From Actinoplanes teichomyceticus ATCC 31121 (GTDB taxonomy: Bacteria; Actinomycetota; Actinomycetes; Mycobacteriales; Micromonosporaceae): 64,000 nt of DNA. The translations under genes were made by a program, and so were the position numbers. This document shows, one piece after another, positions 10,986-19,373 of the stretch (position 1 is the first letter of the stretch; each line of letters begins with the position of its first letter). Below the pieces are notes generated by a model. It did no database searches. It worked only from the letters and a program-made list of their open reading frames with translations, and was not told the origin of the DNA. The stretch covers positions 2,567,001 to 2,631,000 of the forward strand of contig NZ_CP023865.1 of assembly GCF_003711105.1 (NCBI RefSeq), read 5' to 3'.

Positions 10986-11078
10986 ATGAACGACTGCACC
11001 GAGCGGCGGCCGGCCGCACCGGAAGACGGCCTCGCGGATGCGGCCCAGGGCGCCGCCCCGGAGGCGGGCTGCAGATGA
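10986..11078 (+). CDS. Possible 30-residue leader ORF coupled to the anti-sigma-like gene
   Basis: An ATG at 10986 opens a 30-codon frame (MNDCTERRPAAPEDG...EAGCR) whose TGA overlaps the ATG of the next gene by 4 bases (11075-11078). The purine-rich CCCGGGAACAGG precedes it. The product is polar, has two Cys and resembles no family I recognise. The ATGA overlap, the same style as the next junction in this operon, is the main argument that it is translated. Confidence 0.4.
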   Translation: MNDCTERRPAAPEDGLADAAQGAAPEAGCR

Positions 11079-11500
11079 GCGCGCTCACCGCCCACCTTGA
11101 CGTGCCCCTCAACCAGGGTGCCCCCGGCACCGCCCGGCGCGCGGTCGTCGCCGTCCTTCTCGGCTGGGGGTTCCGCGATCCGGAATGGCTCGACGCGGCC
11201 GCCGTGGTGGTCAGCGAGCTCGTCACCAACGCGGTCCGGCACGGTGGCGGCTGCGTCGCGCTGCACGTCGAGGCGCACGGCGAGCGCGTGATGGTCTCGG
11301 TCGCCGACGGATCCTCGGTGGTGCCCCGCCGCCGCGACCCGGACGACGTGGGCGGCCGGGGGATCGCGCTGATCGAGGCCCTGTCGGCCGGCTGGACGGT
11401 GCACAACCACGAGGGCGGCAAGCAGGTGCGGGTGCGGTTGCACCCGTGCCCGGGCGCGACCGCGGCGGAGTCCGGCACGAGCCGGGAGGACGCCGCATGA
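11075..11500 (+). CDS. RsbW-like ATP-binding protein (anti-sigma/HATPase_c_2)
   Basis: A 141-residue GHKL ATPase-fold protein of the serine-kinase/anti-sigma type. The N-box VVSELVTNAVRHGGG (about 49-63), the G1 region VADGSSVVPRR and GGRGIALIEALSAGW (about 94-108) are present. Family members bind a sigma factor or phosphorylate a STAS antagonist. The following gene encodes exactly such a STAS protein and overlaps it by 4 bases, so the two form a partner-switching pair. No sigma factor or PP2C phosphatase lies next to them, so the final target is unknown. Confidence 0.86.
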   Translation: MSALTAHLDVPLNQGAPGTARRAVVAVLLGWGFRDPEWLDAAAVVVSELVTNAVRHGGGCVALHVEAHGERVMVSVADGSSVVPRRRDPDDVGGRGIALIEALSAGWTVHNHEGGKQVRVRLHPCPGATAAESGTSREDAA

Positions 11501-11802
11501 GGATCGTCCGGTACGACGGCCCGGACCTGACCCGGCTGGCCTTCCACGGTGAACTGGACCTGGCCACCGCGGACCGGGTGCAGGAGCAGGTGGCCGCGGC
11601 GCTGGCCGCCGGACCGCCCCGCCGGCTGGTGCTCGACGTGTCCGCGCTGACCTTCTGCGACTCCTCGGGCATCGACGCGCTGCTCAACGCCCGCGCGTGC
11701 GCCCGGGCCCGCGGCGTGGCCTGCCAGGTGGTCGGCGCGCACGGCATCGTGCGCCGGTCGATGGCCGCCACCGGCGTCCTCGCCCTGCTCACCGCCGGCT
11801 GA
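11497..11802 (+). CDS. STAS-domain anti-sigma-factor antagonist
   Basis: A 101-residue single STAS domain (SpoIIAA/RsbV type) with FHGELDLATADRVQEQ and LTFCDSSGIDALL, where the second Ser of DSSG is the residue usually phosphorylated by the partner kinase. Its ATG overlaps the upstream ATPase stop by 4 bases, which fixes the start and implies balanced expression. It probably binds and titrates the ATPase when unphosphorylated. Repetitive non-coding sequence follows. Confidence 0.9.
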   Translation: MRIVRYDGPDLTRLAFHGELDLATADRVQEQVAAALAAGPPRRLVLDVSALTFCDSSGIDALLNARACARARGVACQVVGAHGIVRRSMAATGVLALLTAG

Positions 11803-11820
11803 CCCCGGGCCCGCTCCCGC

Positions 11821-11921
11821 GCGACCGGGACCGGCACGGTGGGCCCGCGGCCGGGACCGGCACGGTGCGACCGGGACCGGGACCGGGACGGTGGGCCCGC
11901 GACCGGGACCGGCACGGTGCG
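11821..11921. repeat. Imperfect ~25-base GC repeats
   Basis: Four imperfect copies of GCGACCGGGACCGGCACGGTG separated by GGGCCC-type spacers fill most of the gap between the STAS gene and the convergent chemoreceptor gene. Nothing else is seen there. Confidence 0.7.
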
Positions 11922-12012
11922 CCGCGGTCGCGCCGCCTCGACCGGCCGGGACCCGCGCCGCATGTGGGCGGGTGACCGCGGACGGGGGTGGACCGGCGTA
12001 CCGGGAAGGGTC

Positions 12013-13617
12013 TCAGACGCGGAAGCGGCGGACCGCCGAGCGCAGCTGCTCCGCCAGGGTCTCCAGGTCCGCGGCGGTGCTGGCCGCCTGGCCCGCCGCC
12101 GCGCGGCTGGTCGCGGTGCTGTGCGCGACGCTGGCGATGTTGCCGGCGATGTCGGTGGCGCCGGCCGCCGCCTCGCTGACCCCGCGGCTCATCTCGGTCG
12201 TGGTGGCGCTCTGCTCCTCGACCGCCGACGCGATCGTGGTCTGGAAGTCGCTGATCTGCTCGATGATCCGGCTGATCTCGTCGATCGCGGTGACCGCCTG
12301 CCCGGTGTCGTTCTGGATCGCCGCGATCTGCTGGGAGATCTGCTCGGTGGCCCGCGCGGTCTCCTGCGCCAGGTCCTTCACCTCGCTGGCCACGACCGCG
12401 AAGCCCTTGCCCGCCTCGCCGGCGCGGGCCGCCTCGATGGTGGCGTTCAGGGCCAGCAGGTTGGTCTGCGCGGCGATCGTGGTGATCACGTCGATCACGT
12501 CGCCGATCTGCGCGGACGAGTCGCCGAGCCGGTTGATGGTGGCGCTGGTGGCCCGAGCGGCGGCGACCGCCTCCGAGGCGACCTGGGCGGCCTCCCCGGC
12601 GTTGCGGGAGATCTCGCTGATCGCCGAGCCCATCTCCTCGGTACCGGCCGCCACCGTCTGCACGTTGCCGGACACCCCGGTGGCGGTCGCGGCGGCCAGC
12701 CCGGCCTGCTGGTCCGCCTCGGCCACCGCGTCGGCGATGTCGTGGCTGATCCGGCGCATCGTCTCGGACGCGTCGGTCAGCCGGCCGCCGCTCTCGGCGA
12801 TCTCCACGACGGTGGTGCGGATGCCGGCGACCGCCTCGTCGACCGCCCGGCCCATCACCGCGATCTCGTCGGAGCCGGTGGTGTCGGCCCGGGCGGTCAG
12901 ATCGCCGCCGGCCATCGCCTGCAGGGTCTGCACCAGCCGGGCAACCGGGCGTGTCACGCTGCGGGTGACCAGCACGGTGAGCAGCACCGCGGCCGCCACG
13001 GCCACCAGGAAAGCGATGATCATCGTGGTCCGGGCGGTGGCCGCGTGGCTGCGCGCGGTGCGGGTCGCGGTCTCGGCCCGCCCGCTGACCGAGGCGACCA
13101 GGTTTTCGGTGGCCTCGACAATCTTGAAGTAGATGTCGTATCCGGGCCCTAGGATGATCTTGTTGCCGCCCGGGATGTCGCCCCGCCCGAACGTGGCGGC
13201 CGCCTGGTCGTCGATCCGGAAGTAGTCGTCCCAGCTGGCGAGCAGGGCGTCGAAACTCGTGCGCTCCGCCGCCGTCATCGAGCCGGTGTCGGTGGCGTCC
13301 AGCAGGTCCAGGAGCTTCTTCTTGTCGGCGAGGAAGCCGGCCCGGTTGTCGCTGGCCGGGTCGACGGCGACCTTCGGGCCCAGCCGGTACGCGTCCCAGG
13401 CGTAGGCCACCTGCCAGCCGGAGATGTCCGCGTCGTAGTACTTCTGCTCGTCCACCTGGTGCAACAGCCGCTGCAGCCGCTGGACCTGCGCCGCCGAGTC
13501 GGACTGGCGGTTCAGGGCGACCGCGCCGATCGCGACCGCCACCCCGAGCAGGGCCAGTACCACGGCGAACGCCGCCGACAGGCGGCCGGCCAAGCGCAGA
13601 CGTCGCAAGATCGGCAT
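12013..13617 (-). CDS. Methyl-accepting chemotaxis protein
   Basis: A 534-residue transmembrane chemoreceptor: short cytoplasmic start, helix 1 (about 12-36, [22 protein letters not shown]), an outer helical sensor region (about 37-175), helix 2 (about 183-207, [18 protein letters not shown]), HAMP, and a signalling domain. The signalling domain has the conserved tip [20 protein letters not shown] and [19 protein letters not shown]. It should relay ligand binding to CheA/CheW, but no che genes are in this window. Two other chemoreceptors (50.0 and 55.8 kb) share nearly the same tip but differ in the sensor region. The ligand cannot be predicted. Confidence 0.92.
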   Translation of the reverse strand: MPILRRLRLAGRLSAAFAVVLALLGVAVAIGAVALNRQSDSAAQVQRLQRLLHQVDEQKYYDADISGWQVAYAWDAYRLGPKVAVDPASDNRAGFLADKKKLLDLLDATDTGSMTAAERTSFDALLASWDDYFRIDDQAAATFGRGDIPGGNKIILGPGYDIYFKIVEATENLVASVSGRAETATRTARSHAATARTTMIIAFLVAVAAAVLLTVLVTRSVTRPVARLVQTLQAMAGGDLTARADTTGSDEIAVMGRAVDEAVAGIRTTVVEIAESGGRLTDASETMRRISHDIADAVAEADQQAGLAAATATGVSGNVQTVAAGTEEMGSAISEISRNAGEAAQVASEAVAAARATSATINRLGDSSAQIGDVIDVITTIAAQTNLLALNATIEAARAGEAGKGFAVVASEVKDLAQETARATEQISQQIAAIQNDTGQAVTAIDEISRIIEQISDFQTTIASAVEEQSATTTEMSRGVSEAAAGATDIAGNIASVAHSTATSRAAAGQAASTAADLETLAEQLRSAVRRFRV

Positions 13618-13651
13618 GATGAACCCCCCGCTCGGGCGACCGTTTCCTAGA

Positions 13652-14848
13652 TCAGCAGACCACGGTCATCCGGGCGATGGTGCCCTTTCCGGAACCCTCC
13701 GAGGCGACGGTGAGTGTGCCCTCGTGCGCCGTCATGATCCGGTGGGCGATGCTCAGCCCCAGGCCGACGCCGGGAACGGCCTGTTCCCGGGCGAAACGAC
13801 CGCGGTAGAACCGCTCGATCACGTGCGGCAGTTCGTCGGCCGGGATGCCGGCGCCGTCGTCGACCACGTCCAGCCCGAACTCGTCGATCCGGACCCGGAC
13901 CGTCGAGCCGGCCGGGCTGAACAGCACGCCGTTGCGGACCAGGTGCTCGGCGGCCTGGCTGAGCCGGGTGAGGTCGCCGGGCACCGGGAAGCCGTCCGGC
14001 CCGTCGAGCGTCTCCAGCCGCAGCGTCACGCCGCGCTGCGCGGCCTGCGCCTGGCAGGCGGCGAGGGCCGTCTCGGCGACCGTGACCAGGTCGGTCTGCG
14101 CCCGCAGCAGCGGCAGCGGCGTGCCGGCGGGCCGGGTTCCGGCCAGCAGGTGGTCGACCATCCGGACCAGCCGTTCGCCGTTGCGCTGGATCGGTTCCAG
14201 CATCCTGCGGTACGGCGCCAGCTCGTCGTTCTCCACCAGCAGCTCCAGGTAGCCCTGGATGGTGGTGACCGGGGTGCGCAGCTCGTGCGACACGGTGGCG
14301 ACGAAGTCCTCCTCCCGGCTGATCGCCCGGGTCAGCTCGTCACCGATCTCGGCCAGCAGCAGCCGGGCGCGGATCGCGGACAGGTGTCCGGCGGCCTGGC
14401 CGGCCATCGTGTGCAGCAGATCGAGCTGCCGGTCACCGGCTTCCCGCGGCTCGTCGTCGAGCACGCACACGGTGCCGAGCAGGAAGCCGTCCTCGTCCAG
14501 CAGCGGCACCCCGGCGTAGAACCGCAGGTTCGGCCAGCCCCGCACGTCGTCCCACGTCCGGTAGACCGGGTGGGCCGAGGCGTCCCGCACCACCAGCGGC
14601 GCCCGGCGCTGCACCACGGCCGCGCAGAACGACGCGTCCAGCGCGGCGCCCGCGGCCGGCATGCCGGTGTTGCCGGCGAACCAGCACCGGTCGCCGGCGA
14701 CCAGCGTCACCGTGGACATCGCGGTCTCGAAGACCGAGCTGGCCAGCCGGGTCAGCTCGTCGAGGACGACCGGGCGGGGCGCGTCCAGCAACTGGTAGCT
14801 GTGCACCGCGGCCAGGCGCGCTTCATCGCCGACTGCGCTCATCTGCAT
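13652..14848 (-). CDS. GAF-domain sensor histidine kinase
   Basis: A 398-residue soluble kinase. The N-terminal GAF domain (about 10-160; motifs [48 protein letters not shown]) resembles those of phytochrome-related GAF kinases but has no obvious bilin Cys. HisKA follows ([18 protein letters not shown]), then HATPase ([36 protein letters not shown]). It is encoded 34 bases upstream of the chemoreceptor start on the same strand, so co-transcription is possible. No adjacent response regulator is present. MQMSAVG is the start; the second Met two residues later is equally possible. Confidence 0.9.
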   Translation of the reverse strand: MQMSAVGDEARLAAVHSYQLLDAPRPVVLDELTRLASSVFETAMSTVTLVAGDRCWFAGNTGMPAAGAALDASFCAAVVQRRAPLVVRDASAHPVYRTWDDVRGWPNLRFYAGVPLLDEDGFLLGTVCVLDDEPREAGDRQLDLLHTMAGQAAGHLSAIRARLLLAEIGDELTRAISREEDFVATVSHELRTPVTTIQGYLELLVENDELAPYRRMLEPIQRNGERLVRMVDHLLAGTRPAGTPLPLLRAQTDLVTVAETALAACQAQAAQRGVTLRLETLDGPDGFPVPGDLTRLSQAAEHLVRNGVLFSPAGSTVRVRIDEFGLDVVDDGAGIPADELPHVIERFYRGRFAREQAVPGVGLGLSIAHRIMTAHEGTLTVASEGSGKGTIARMTVVC

Positions 14849-14934
14849 CCGTCTCCCCGGGCCGCCGGCGGATTCTCCACCGTACGGCAGCTGACTTCGG
14901 CGGTCGGCGGGCCCGGATGAGGAGATCGCGACGG

Positions 14935-14951
14935 GTGATTTATTCCATCAC
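14935..14951. promoter_or_regulatory. GTGAT-N7-ATCAC palindrome
   Basis: An AT-rich inverted repeat (GTGATTTATTCCATCAC) stands out in the gap between the Hpt gene and the GAF kinase gene. It lies about 85 bases upstream of the kinase start and looks like an operator. No family is assigned. Confidence 0.4.
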
Positions 14952-15033
14952 ACAACGCTTATGGATGGTCACCGAGGGTCGATGCTGGCGGCCCGCCGGG
15001 ACGCGGCGCATCCGGACGAACGGGGCGGGACGG

Positions 15034-15432
15034 CTACGCCGGGCACCGCTGGGCGTACTCCTCGGCCACCGCCGACACGGCCCGTACCGCCCCGGCGGCC
15101 TCGGCCCGGATCCGCCCGGCGGTGCCCGCCGGGTCGGCGACCGTGCCGGCCCGGGCCTGATCCTCCACGCCGGCGCAGAGCCCGGCCAGCCCGGCGGCCC
15201 CGATGTTCGCCGCCGAGCCCCTCAGCGAGTGCGCCCGCTCGAGCAACGCCTCGGGGTCCGCCGCCGGGTCCTCCAGCAGCGCGGTGACCTGCTGCACCGC
15301 CCCCGGGGTCCGCGCCGCGAAGGACCGCAGCAGCCGCAGCGCCAGGGCCAGTTCGGCGGGCGCCGGGTCCGGGTCGAGGATCGCCTCGATCCGGGCGCGC
15401 ACCGCGGCCAGCCGCTCGTCGTCCTCCGGCAT
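15034..15432 (-). CDS. Hpt-domain phosphotransfer protein
   Basis: A 132-residue protein whose middle is a histidine-phosphotransfer helix: ERAHSLRGSAANIGAAGLAGLCAGVE, with His68 the expected phospho-acceptor. Such proteins shuttle phosphate between hybrid kinases and receivers. It lies next to a GAF kinase and within 6 kb of a receiver-containing kinase, so a multistep phosphorelay among them is plausible but unproven. The start MPEDDERLAAVRAR is chosen because codons upstream in this frame lose coding character. Confidence 0.82.
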   Translation of the reverse strand: MPEDDERLAAVRARIEAILDPDPAPAELALALRLLRSFAARTPGAVQQVTALLEDPAADPEALLERAHSLRGSAANIGAAGLAGLCAGVEDQARAGTVADPAGTAGRIRAEAAGAVRAVSAVAEEYAQRCPA

Positions 15433-15931
15433 GCGACCATCCTGCGCCCGGCGCCGGGCACGGGACGCCGGGTTCGGCCAGAAAACCCGCGGCGCCGAGC
15501 CGGCGAACCGGTGCCCCCACCGTCCGCTCGGCCGGCAGCCAGTGCCAATGACACGCGGCGGACCCGGGCCGTTGAGGCGCCCCAGCCGGCCCGGGTCCTG
15601 CCGACCCGCCCGGCGGCCGCGGTGGCGGCGTACCCGCACGCCCGGAACGCCGCGACCGGACCGCGCGGCAGCCCCCGCGCCTCCCGCCGGTCCGCGAGCG
15701 CGCCGTGCAGGTCGGTCTCGTACGCGTCCGTCGGCGGCGCGTGCGCCAGCACGTCACCCGCGCGCTGCGCCGCCGCGGGCGCGCCCCGGTCCACCGGCGG
15801 CGCTGACGGGATTGCGGGGGCGGGGCCGGGAACTCGGGGATCCGCCGCGGTGACGTGCGGGTTGGTGGTGGTTAGGCGGGGTTGGGGAGGGTACGTCAAC
15901 TCCCTGGAAGCTGTGCAGGACGGAGGGGACG
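15433..15931. other. 499-base stretch without a convincing gene
   Basis: Between the Hpt gene and the Holin-X gene no family can be recognised. A minus-strand frame entering from 15899 (MTYPPQPRLTTTNPH..., with TDAYETDLHGALADRREARGLPRG) has some coding character. It runs 210 bases into the Hpt gene in another frame, so it is either a decayed gene or chance. A ribosome site GGAGGGG (15921-15927) ahead of the Holin-X gene lies at the right end. Confidence 0.5.
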
Positions 15932-16351
15932 ATGGCGTACACCGACGCGCGGAGTGAGCAGGCTTCTACCGCGGAACTGGTCAGCCGGCTCAGCGAGCAG
16001 GTCACGACGCTGGTGCGGGACGAGCTGACGCTCGCCCGCATGGAGATGGTCGACAAGGGCAAGAAAGCCGGGAAGGGCGCCGGGTTGCTGGGCGCGGCCG
16101 GTGTCACCGCGATGTACGGCCTCGGCGCCCTCCTGGTCACCGCCGGAGCCGCGCTGGCGCTGGTGCTGCCGGTGTGGGCGGCGGCCCTGATCGTGACAGC
16201 CGTGCTGTTCCTGGCTGCCGGGATCATGGCGCTGGCCGGTCGGCGAGAGGTCAAGCAGGCGGTGCCGCCGACGCCGGAGGCCGCCATGGAGAGCGGCCGG
16301 GAAGACGTCGACGCCTTCATGAGCGCGGCCCGCACGGGGAGGAACCTGTGA
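15932..16351 (+). CDS. Holin-X (DUF1469-type) membrane protein
   Basis: A 139-residue protein of the actinobacterial Holin-X/phage-holin superfamily 6. It has an amphipathic N-terminus (STAELVSRLSEQVTTLVRDELTLARMEM) and two membrane helices (about 52-78 and 82-108). Despite the name, these chromosomal proteins are common in non-lysogenic actinobacteria and usually sit beside DUF3618 genes; their role is unknown, perhaps in the envelope. The GGAGGGG ribosome site supports the start. The stop overlaps the next gene's GTG by 4 bases, as in the typical Holin-X/DUF3618 pair. Confidence 0.9.
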   Translation: MAYTDARSEQASTAELVSRLSEQVTTLVRDELTLARMEMVDKGKKAGKGAGLLGAAGVTAMYGLGALLVTAGAALALVLPVWAAALIVTAVLFLAAGIMALAGRREVKQAVPPTPEAAMESGREDVDAFMSAARTGRNL

Positions 16352-19077
16352 CCGACGACGCCCCAGCCGGCGGCAACTCGGCGTCGGGCCGCGATCCGCG
16401 GGAGGGCGAGGCCCGACCCGGGGCCTCGGCGCCGTCGGGCCGTGTGCGCGAGGGTGACGCCCGGCCCGGGGCCTCGCCGCCGTCGGGCCGGGAGCAGGGG
16501 AGCGGCGCCCGGTCCGGGGCTTCGGCGTCCGGTCCGGGGCCCGCCGGGAAGTCCCCGGGCGGTCCGGGGCCCGCCGGGAAGTCCCCGGGCGGTCCGGGGC
16601 CTGCCGGGAAGTCCCCGGGTGGTCCGGGGCCTGCCGGGAAGTCCCCGGGCGGTCCGGGCGCGGCCGGCAGGGCGCCCACCGGGTCGGCCCGCGGCAACAC
16701 CTCCCCGGGCGGAGCCCGCGGTGGCAAGCCATCCGCCGGCACTTCCCCCAGGGGAACGCCCGCCCCGTCACAGTCCGGCTCCCCGAAGCCCGCACCACCC
16801 AAGCCGTCCGCCCTGGACCCGCGCCGAGCCGCCGGCCCGAACCCGGCGGCCCCGAAGGCCGCGCCCACCCCGGGCGCCGGCCGCTCGTCGTCGGCACCGA
16901 AGCCGGCGCTCCCCAGGACCGCCTCCGCGTCCGCCGGTCCCGCACCGGCCGAGCCGCCGTCGTCGAAGGCGGCGCCGGAGTCCGCGATCACCGCAGCCAC
17001 CGCGCCGGACGAGCCCGCGCCGACGCAGGTCCCGGGCGACGGGGGCATCACGCCTGCCAAGCCCGGCCCGCCGCAGGGCGCAGGTTCCGCGGGGCCCGAG
17101 GCCGCGAAGCCCGGACCGCGCAAAGGCGCGTCCCCGCCCGGCCGCTCCGTGCGGGGCGGGCCCGGCAGGTCGGCATCGCCGAAGGCTGCGGGTGCTGCGA
17201 AGACCGCGTCGCCGGAGGCTGCGGGTGCTGCGAAGACCGCGCCGCCACAGACCGGGGGTGCTGGGAAGACCGCGCCGCCGCAGGGTTGGCCTGAGTCCGC
17301 CGGGCCTGCCGAGCCCGTCGCACGGAAGCCGGCGCCGCCGGGCAGTCCGCATACCCCGGATGCCGCACGCAGCGGCGCGGATGCCGCACGCAGCGGCGCG
17401 GATGCCGCACGCAGCGGCGCGGATGCCGCACGCAGCGGCGCGGATGCCGCACGCAGCGGCGCGGATGCCGCACGCAGCGGCGCGGATGCCGCACGCAGCG
17501 GCGCGGATGCCGCACGCAGCGGCGTGCGGCCGTCGCCCGCGGCGAAAACCGCCTCAGGTGCGGCCGCTTCCGCGGGGTCGGAACCCGGGTTCCCGGGCAC
17601 TGAGCCGGCAAGCACGGCCCGGCCCGCTCCGCGGGCTGCGGAGGCGGCGGTCGCGTCCGAGCCGGGCAGCCCAACCGGGACAGCCCAGTCGGCAACCGGG
17701 CCGGCTCAGACTGCTCAGTCGGCAACCGGGACGGCAGAGACGGGGACCGGGACGGCGCAGTCACCGATCGGGACGGCTGCGGCGGGAGCCGGGCCGGGTG
17801 CGGCGGCAGCGGCAACGGCGGGGGCGTCGGAGCCCACTGCGGTCACAAGCGCGCCGGACATGCCGGGGCAGACCCTGGCGGTGCCGCCCGCGGTGGCTTC
17901 CGGCGGGTCGGCGGCGTGGGTGGACACGGGTACAGCCGAGCCCGCCGATCAGGCCGAAAAGCGCAGCGCGGGGAGCGGTGCTGCCCGGACCGGGAGCGGG
18001 TCCGGTGGCGGAACCGTTCGGCGCGCGAACGGCGTTGCCGGCGCCGTCCCCGTGAAAAGCGGGGTTGCCGGGACCGCCGCGCGGGCAGAAGACGGGGGGT
18101 CGGGAACGGCCCGCCGACCCGGATCGCCCGCTGCCTCGGCGGGAAGCACGCTCGATCCCGGTTCCGCGCAGGAGTTGTCGCCCGGTTCCGGTCCCGCGCA
18201 GGAGACATCGCCCGGCTCCGGCCCGGCACACGGGCCGACGGCGGGTACGCCGATGAAGCACGAGACGTCGAAGGAGAGTTCACCCATGTCTGTGCAGTCG
18301 AAGTCGGAAGCCGCCGGCTCGTCCGGAAAGCCGGCCGCGACGGGCGGCGGTGCCGGCGGGGGGCATGGCGCCGGCGAGAGCACGCACGAGGACAAGCACA
18401 CGCAGCCGCGTAGCACCGAAGAACTGCGCGCGGAGATCGAGCAGACCCGCGCGGAGATGGGGGAGACGGTCGAGGCGCTGGTCGCCAAGGCGGACATCCC
18501 GGCCCGGGTCAAGCACTCGGCTGCCGACAAGGCCGCCCATCTGAAGGAGACCGCCGCGGATCTGAAGGACGCGACCGTACACAAGGCAGCCGATCTGAAG
18601 AGCGCCGTCACCGGCAAGGCCGCCGATCTGAAGGAGACCGCTGCGGGTAAGGCCGCCGAGCTCAAGGAGACCGCTGCCGACAAGGTGGCACAGGTCAAGG
18701 GCGGCTCGGATGCCGACCGGGAGGCGCCGGGCGACGCGGCCGGTCCGGGCGGGCCGGAGGCCGGAATCGGGGAGCGGGCCGCGCAGATCGAGGAGGCGGC
18801 TGTCACCATGGGCAGCCAGGCCCAGCAGGTGATGACGCAGACGGGCAGCGCGACGGCGGCCGGAGACCAGTCGAGCGGACCCGGGCACATCGCCGAGGCG
18901 ACAGCGCAGGCCGGCACCCGGATGGCATCGTCGGCGGCGGACGCCGCCGAGCGGGCCACCTCCGCGCTCGACTCGGCGCGTCGCCGGGTCGCTTCGCACC
19001 CCAAGGAGTACGCGCTGCTGGGCGCCGCCCTGGCCGCCGCTGCCGCCGGTGTCGCCCTGATCCGCCGCTCGCGCTGA
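16348..19077 (+). CDS. Very long low-complexity protein with C-terminal DUF3618 domain
   Basis: From the GTG overlapping the Holin-X stop, 909 residues are open. Residues 1-640 are Pro/Ala/Gly/Ser-rich, apparently disordered, and contain two tandem repeats (four GPGPAGKSPG units; eight DAARSGA units). The C-terminal part is a normal DUF3618 protein: RSTEELRAEIEQTRAEMGETVEALVAKADIPAR, then LKETAADK-type coiled repeats and a final membrane helix (EYALLGAALAAAAAGVALI). DUF3618 proteins usually start close to this domain. An internal ATG (18286) with AAGGAG 9 bases upstream would give a normal 263-residue protein, so two products or a shorter real gene are possible. Confidence 0.7.
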   Translation: MTDDAPAGGNSASGRDPREGEARPGASAPSGRVREGDARPGASPPSGREQGSGARSGASASGPGPAGKSPGGPGPAGKSPGGPGPAGKSPGGPGPAGKSPGGPGAAGRAPTGSARGNTSPGGARGGKPSAGTSPRGTPAPSQSGSPKPAPPKPSALDPRRAAGPNPAAPKAAPTPGAGRSSSAPKPALPRTASASAGPAPAEPPSSKAAPESAITAATAPDEPAPTQVPGDGGITPAKPGPPQGAGSAGPEAAKPGPRKGASPPGRSVRGGPGRSASPKAAGAAKTASPEAAGAAKTAPPQTGGAGKTAPPQGWPESAGPAEPVARKPAPPGSPHTPDAARSGADAARSGADAARSGADAARSGADAARSGADAARSGADAARSGADAARSGVRPSPAAKTASGAAASAGSEPGFPGTEPASTARPAPRAAEAAVASEPGSPTGTAQSATGPAQTAQSATGTAETGTGTAQSPIGTAAAGAGPGAAAAATAGASEPTAVTSAPDMPGQTLAVPPAVASGGSAAWVDTGTAEPADQAEKRSAGSGAARTGSGSGGGTVRRANGVAGAVPVKSGVAGTAARAEDGGSGTARRPGSPAASAGSTLDPGSAQELSPGSGPAQETSPGSGPAHGPTAGTPMKHETSKESSPMSVQSKSEAAGSSGKPAATGGGAGGGHGAGESTHEDKHTQPRSTEELRAEIEQTRAEMGETVEALVAKADIPARVKHSAADKAAHLKETAADLKDATVHKAADLKSAVTGKAADLKETAAGKAAELKETAADKVAQVKGGSDADREAPGDAAGPGGPEAGIGERAAQIEEAAVTMGSQAQQVMTQTGSATAAGDQSSGPGHIAEATAQAGTRMASSAADAAERATSALDSARRRVASHPKEYALLGAALAAAAAGVALIRRSR
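16531..16650 (+). repeat. Four 30-base tandem repeats
   Basis: Four head-to-tail 30-base units (starts 16531, 16561, 16591, 16621), differing by single C/T changes, encode the decapeptide GPGPAGKSPG inside the low-complexity DUF3618 ORF. The third-position differences leave the peptide unchanged. Confidence 0.95.
17359..17526 (+). repeat. Eight 21-base tandem repeats
   Basis: Eight head-to-tail 21-base units (GATGCCGCACGC + AGCGGCGCG), identical except for a final C-to-T, encode DAARSGA seven times and DAARSGV once. The near-perfect identity suggests recent expansion and likely copy-number variation between strains. Confidence 0.97.
18271..18288 (+). promoter_or_regulatory. Internal ribosome site and start for a short DUF3618 protein
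   Basis: AAGGAG (18271-18276) lies 9 bases before an in-frame ATG (18286-18288) that opens MSVQSKSEAAGS, just upstream of the DUF3618 domain. Good ribosome sites are rare inside coding sequence, so this may be the true or a second start. Confidence 0.55.
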
Positions 19078-19167
19078 CCGTAACCGCACACCCGGCCGGG
19101 CGGATTGCGGCCTTGACCGGTCGGGTGAGCGGTTCGCCGACGCCTGGCTGCCGACCGGGTGAAACCT

Positions 19168-19315
19168 GGGCGTCGCCCGGCCTGCCGCCGCCCGGCGAGC
19201 AAGCGGGCGTCGCCCGGCCTGCCGCCGCCCGGCGAGCAAGCGGGCGTCGCCCGGCCTGCCGCCGACCGGCCAAGGTCCGGGCGTCGCGCGGTCGGCATCC
19301 GGCCGGGCGACGGCA
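19168..19315. repeat. Four ~37-base direct repeats in an intergenic region
   Basis: Units start at 19168, 19205, 19242 and 19279 with GGGCGTCGCCCGGCCTGCCG; the first two are identical, the third diverges in its last third and the fourth throughout. Each contains a small CCGGGC-type inverted repeat. They fill most of the 296-base gap between the DUF3618 gene and the convergent phosphatase-like gene. Only four contiguous copies with no unique spacers, so not CRISPR. Confidence 0.85.
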
Positions 19316-19373
19316 GCAACCGGGACGCCGCAACGGCGGCGGCCCGGCGCGGTGGGCGCGTGTGGTCGCGGGA

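Noticed and set aside
8997..11078. A 693-codon plus-strand frame opposite the receiver-PAS-GAF kinase
   Set aside because: Only its last 30 codons, outside the kinase gene, might be real; the rest mirrors the kinase.
15222..15899. A 225-codon minus-strand frame between Hpt and Holin-X genes
   Set aside because: It overlaps the Hpt gene for 210 bases in another frame and has no recognisable family; at best a decayed gene, so only mentioned in the region note.
15932..16351. Prophage, because of the holin-like protein
   Set aside because: Holin-X proteins are ordinary chromosomal genes in actinobacteria; no phage structural, lysis or integration gene is nearby.
17359..17526. CRISPR-like array
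   Set aside because: The repeats are contiguous 21-base units without unique spacers and encode a repeated peptide.
19168..19315. CRISPR or attachment-site array
   Set aside because: No spacers, decaying copies, and no integrase or cas gene anywhere in the window.
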